Positions 61,443 through 64,000 of a DNA stretch of 64,000 nt are shown here, in pieces. Each line of letters opens with the position of its first letter. Within the stretch, counting starts at the first letter, position 1. This stretch comes from Brachybacterium endophyticum (GTDB lineage Bacteria; Actinomycetota; Actinomycetes; Actinomycetales; Dermabacteraceae): contig NZ_QFKX01000001.1 of NCBI RefSeq assembly GCF_003130585.1, positions 558,001 to 622,000 on the forward strand. Reading direction: 5' to 3'. The position numbers and the translations under genes are program-made. A model generated the notes under the pieces. It was not told the DNA's origin. It searched no databases and saw nothing but the letters and a program-made list of their open reading frames with translations.

Positions 61443-62705
61443 ATGATCGATCTGCGGCTCCTGCGCGAGAATCCCGACCTGGTCCGTGACGCCCAGAAGG
61501 CCCGTCGGCGCGACCCCTCCACCGTGGATGCCGTGCTCGAGGCCGATGCGCGCTGGCGCGAGGCGACCACCTCCTTCGAGAACGCGCGCGCCGAGCAGAA
61601 GTCCTTCGGCAAGCAGGTCGCGCAGGCCCAGGGCGAGGAGAAGCAGCAGCTGCTCGCGCAGGTCAAGGATCTCGCTGCACGCGTGAAGACGCTGCAGTCC
61701 GAGGCCGACGAGGCCTCCGCCGCCCGCGACCGCGCCCTGCGCGTCATCCCCAACGTCGCCGAGGGTGCCCCCGAGGGTCTCGAGGAGGACTTCGTCGTCC
61801 GCGAGACCGTCGGCGAGAACCCGACCTTCGACTTCGAGGTCAAGGACCACCTGGAGATCGCCGAGGGGCTGCGCGCACTCGACATGGCACGCGGCGCGAA
61901 GGTCTCCGGGGCCCGCTTCTACTTCCTGCGCGGCATCGGCGCCCAGCTCGAGCTCGCGATCCTCAACTCGGCGATCGACCAGGCCACGAAGGCCGGGTTC
62001 ACGCCGATGATCACGCCCAGCCTGGTGCTCCCGGAGGCGATGGAGGGCACGGGCTTCCTCGGCGAGCACGCCGACGAGGTCTACCACCTCGACAAGGACG
62101 ACGACCTCTACCTGGTGGGAACGAGCGAGGTCGCGCTGGCGGGCTACCACCGCGACGAGGTCCTGGACCTCTCGGACGGCCCGCTGCGCTACGCCGGTTG
62201 GTCGACCTGCTACCGCCGCGAGGCGGGGAGCTACGGGAAAGACACCCGCGGGATCATCCGCGTCCACCAGTTCCAGAAGGTCGAGATGTTCTCGTTCTGC
62301 CGGATCGAGGACTCCTACGAGGAGCACGAGCGCCTGCTGGACTGGGAGCGGGAGATGATGGCGCGGATCGACGTGCCCTACCGCATCATCGACACCGCCG
62401 CCGGCGACCTCGGCACGAGCGCGGCCCGCAAGTTCGACTGCGAGGCGTGGATGCCCAGCCAGGACACCTACCGCGAGCTCACCTCGACCTCGAACACGAC
62501 CCAGTTCCAGGCCCGTCGGCTGAACATCCGTGAGCGCGCCGAGGACGGACTGCGCCACGTCGCGACTCTCAACGGCACGCTCGGGACCACGCGTTTCATC
62601 GCCGCGATCCTGGAGAACCACCAGCAGGCCGACGGGTCCGTGATCGTGCCCGAGGGGCTGCGGCCCTACCTCGGCGGCCGCGAGGTCTTCGAGGTGCAGG
62701 CCTGA
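61443..62705 (+). CDS. serS: seryl-tRNA synthetase
   Basis: A 420-residue class II synthetase. The N-terminal long coiled-coil arm that holds tRNA-Ser spans residues 30-105 ([20 protein letters not shown] onwards). Motif 2 is [22 protein letters not shown] with FQKVEMFSF, and motif 3 is [19 protein letters not shown], where the invariant Arg is kept. The first residues [18 protein letters not shown] are typical of bacterial SerRS and confirm the start. The transcript looks leaderless. The HAD gene starts one base after the stop. Confidence 0.96.
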   Translation: MIDLRLLRENPDLVRDAQKARRRDPSTVDAVLEADARWREATTSFENARAEQKSFGKQVAQAQGEEKQQLLAQVKDLAARVKTLQSEADEASAARDRALRVIPNVAEGAPEGLEEDFVVRETVGENPTFDFEVKDHLEIAEGLRALDMARGAKVSGARFYFLRGIGAQLELAILNSAIDQATKAGFTPMITPSLVLPEAMEGTGFLGEHADEVYHLDKDDDLYLVGTSEVALAGYHRDEVLDLSDGPLRYAGWSTCYRREAGSYGKDTRGIIRVHQFQKVEMFSFCRIEDSYEEHERLLDWEREMMARIDVPYRIIDTAAGDLGTSAARKFDCEAWMPSQDTYRELTSTSNTTQFQARRLNIRERAEDGLRHVATLNGTLGTTRFIAAILENHQQADGSVIVPEGLRPYLGGREVFEVQA

Positions 62706-62706
62706 G

Positions 62707-63684
62707 ATGGGTCGAGGACGTTCCCGCACGCCCGGGGTGTGGCGTCGACTGCGCCGACGCCTGCCCTTCCCCCGTACGCCGAGGAGAGATGACAACCTCG
62801 TGGGCATGACCGACATCGATTCCGCGCCCGAGAGCAGCGCCGCGACCGAGCACACGCGCCGGAAGCTGCACCGGGCCCTCGAATCGCTGCGCGAGGGGAC
62901 CCTGCTGTTCGGGCTCGATGTCGACGGGACCCTCGTGGACCACGACGGCGTCATGTCCGAGGGGGTGCACGACGCCCTGATCACGGCCGCGTCCGCCCAC
63001 CGCGTGGTGATCGCGACGGGGCGTTCTCTCGGCGCCACGCTGCCGATCGCGCGGATGGCCGGGATCGAGCGCGGTTTCGCCGTGTGCTCGAACGGCGCGG
63101 TGACCGTGGAGCTCGACCCCGAGGCGGAGGACGGCTGGCGCGTGCTGGAGACTCGTGCCTTCCAGCCCGAGGAGGCCCTGAGCACGCTGCGCGAGGTCGC
63201 TCCTGAGGCCCACTACGCGGTCGAGACCGTCGACGGCGCCTTCTACGCCACGCCCGGATTCCAGGACGCGAGCTTCGGCGTCGAGGCCCGGGCCACCGAG
63301 CTCGACGACCTGCTCACCCTCGAGGCCGTGCGCGTGGTCGTGCACGTCCCAGACCTCACGCCACAGGAGTTCGCGCAGCTCATCGAGCAGTCCGGGGTGC
63401 ACGGGGTGCAGTACGCGATCGGCTGGACGGCCTGGCTCGACATGGCCGCGCCCGGCGTCTCGAAGGCGACCGCGCTGGAGTCCGTGCGAGCCCGCCTGAA
63501 CATCGAGCAGGGCCGCACGGTCTCGGTGGGCGACGGCTTCAACGACGTCGAGATGCTGCGCTGGGCCGGCGTGGGCATCGCCATGGGGCAGGCGGTCGAC
63601 GGGGTCAAGGAGAACGCCGACCTGGTGACGCTGGACGTCTGGCACGACGGCGCCGCCGAGGTGCTGCGCAGCGTCGTCGACTGA
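62707..63684 (+). CDS. HAD-superfamily phosphatase (Cof/YbjI-like)
   Basis: A 325-residue protein if the first ATG is used. The HAD motifs are complete: FGLDVDGTLVD (motif I), VVIATGRSL (II), the Lys in PGVSKATALESV (III) and VGDGFNDVEMLRWAG followed by VGIAMGQA (IV). The C2 cap is of the Cof type. These are sugar-phosphate or flavin-related phosphatases with broad specificity. The first 33 residues are Arg-rich and unlike the family, so translation may instead begin at GTG 62800 or ATG 62806. It is coupled to serS, its stop being one base away. Confidence 0.9.
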   Translation: MGRGRSRTPGVWRRLRRRLPFPRTPRRDDNLVGMTDIDSAPESSAATEHTRRKLHRALESLREGTLLFGLDVDGTLVDHDGVMSEGVHDALITAASAHRVVIATGRSLGATLPIARMAGIERGFAVCSNGAVTVELDPEAEDGWRVLETRAFQPEEALSTLREVAPEAHYAVETVDGAFYATPGFQDASFGVEARATELDDLLTLEAVRVVVHVPDLTPQEFAQLIEQSGVHGVQYAIGWTAWLDMAAPGVSKATALESVRARLNIEQGRTVSVGDGFNDVEMLRWAGVGIAMGQAVDGVKENADLVTLDVWHDGAAEVLRSVVD

Positions 63685-63725
63685 CGGGCCCGCGGGCCTC
63701 GCTCACCGCGCACGCCCCGCGGCGC

Positions 63726-64000
63726 TCAGGCCCTGACGTCGAGGATGACCTTGCCCAGGTGACCGCCCTGCTGCAGGACCTGGTGCGCCTCGCCCGCGCG
63801 CTCCATCGGGACGTGCGCCTGCACCGGCACCCGCACGCTGCCGTCCTCCAGCATCGGCCAGACCAGCTCACGGGTGAGCTGCAGGATCAGGTGCTTCTCG
63901 GCCGACGAGCGCGAGCGCAGCGTCGTGCCGATGACCCGCGATCGCCGCGCCATCAGCGCGCCCAAGTCGAGCTCCCCTCGGGGCCCGCCGATGGTGCCGA
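63726..64000 (-). CDS. zinc-type alcohol dehydrogenase/quinone oxidoreductase, C-terminal part
   Basis: Ninety-one codons of a gene that runs out of the window at the right edge. The visible part reads GTIGGPRGELDLGALMARRSRVIGTTLRSR and later VPVQAHVPMERAGEAHQVLQQGGHLGKVIL. This is the ending of NAD(P)H:quinone oxidoreductases of the PIG3 type (GTTLRSR and GKxVL motifs), a branch of the medium-chain dehydrogenases without catalytic zinc. It converges on the HAD gene with 41 bases between stops. Confidence 0.88.
   Translation of the reverse strand, partial: GTIGGPRGELDLGALMARRSRVIGTTLRSRSSAEKHLILQLTRELVWPMLEDGSVRVPVQAHVPMERAGEAHQVLQQGGHLGKVILDVRA

Overview
The window is one contiguous piece of a very GC-rich, densely packed actinobacterial chromosome. 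Evidence for this is the strong G/C bias at third codon positions, two DUF222/13E12-type HNH endonuclease genes, a DUF5926 gene, many GTG starts, and a large set of leaderless genes whose -10 element sits 6-7 bases before the start codon. Gene content and protein style fit the Dermabacteraceae (Brachybacterium-like); that placement is inference, as no rRNA is present. I see no prophage, IS element, CRISPR array, tRNA or rRNA gene. About 57 protein genes are supported.

Layout. 1-4.1 kb: end of a CUT1 sugar ABC transporter (two permeases), a secreted GxGYxYP-type putative glycoside hydrolase and an ACMSD-like amidohydrolase. 4.1-6.6 kb: a MarR regulator with a near-perfect 28-bp operator between it and a divergent isochorismatase-like gene, plus an MFS pump. 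6.6-9.3 kb: a small unknown protein, an SRPBCC protein and a YtcJ-like amidohydrolase. 9.3-13.1 kb: an ABC-2 exporter with a NarL-type two-component system. 13.1-15.8 kb: a sugar oxidoreductase/isomerase pair and a divergent TetR regulator. 15.8-18.6 kb: an SBF-type transporter and an ABC exporter. 18.6-21.5 kb: HNH endonuclease and an atypical SDR. 21.5-26.1 kb: an SPFH protein, a double zinc-ribbon membrane protein, a small membrane protein and an FAD-binding dehydrogenase, apparently one operon.

26.1-35.3 kb: a hydroxyacid dehydrogenase, a sulfurtransferase, a membrane alpha/beta hydrolase, a 2-hydroxyacid dehydrogenase, a BCCT osmolyte transporter with a strong terminator, MTA/SAH nucleosidase, an HSL-fold protein lacking its serine, and a YhhN protein. 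35.4-43.7 kb: argS, an unrecognised 12-TM protein, an NCS2 permease, a GNAT-ParB-like fusion, a G6PDH paralogue and glutaminase. 43.8-47.9 kb: a complete siderophore uptake operon (ATPase, lipoprotein, fused double permease) with a DtxR/IdeR-like box. 47.9-50.5 kb: CtlX and ornithine cyclodeaminase, divergent from an Lrp/AsnC regulator. 50.5-50.9 kb: a 330-bp gap carrying what looks like a promoter, a perfect 13-base Shine-Dalgarno sequence, a 12-codon ORF and three stem structures on the minus strand. 50.9-64 kb: three GNATs, DUF5926 plus a glycosyltransferase with an unstable acidic repeat, a large polytopic membrane protein, prephenate dehydratase, a 7 x 14-bp tandem repeat, a lipid kinase, a second HNH gene, serS, a HAD phosphatase and a truncated quinone oxidoreductase.

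The most unusual observations are the orphan leader-peptide-like element at 50.6-50.8 kb, the GNAT-ParB fusion, the HSL and G6PDH family members lacking key residues, the shared TTnTCCACA box about 105 bases upstream of both HNH genes, and the very frequent leaderless promoters, some of which overlap stop codons or each other.
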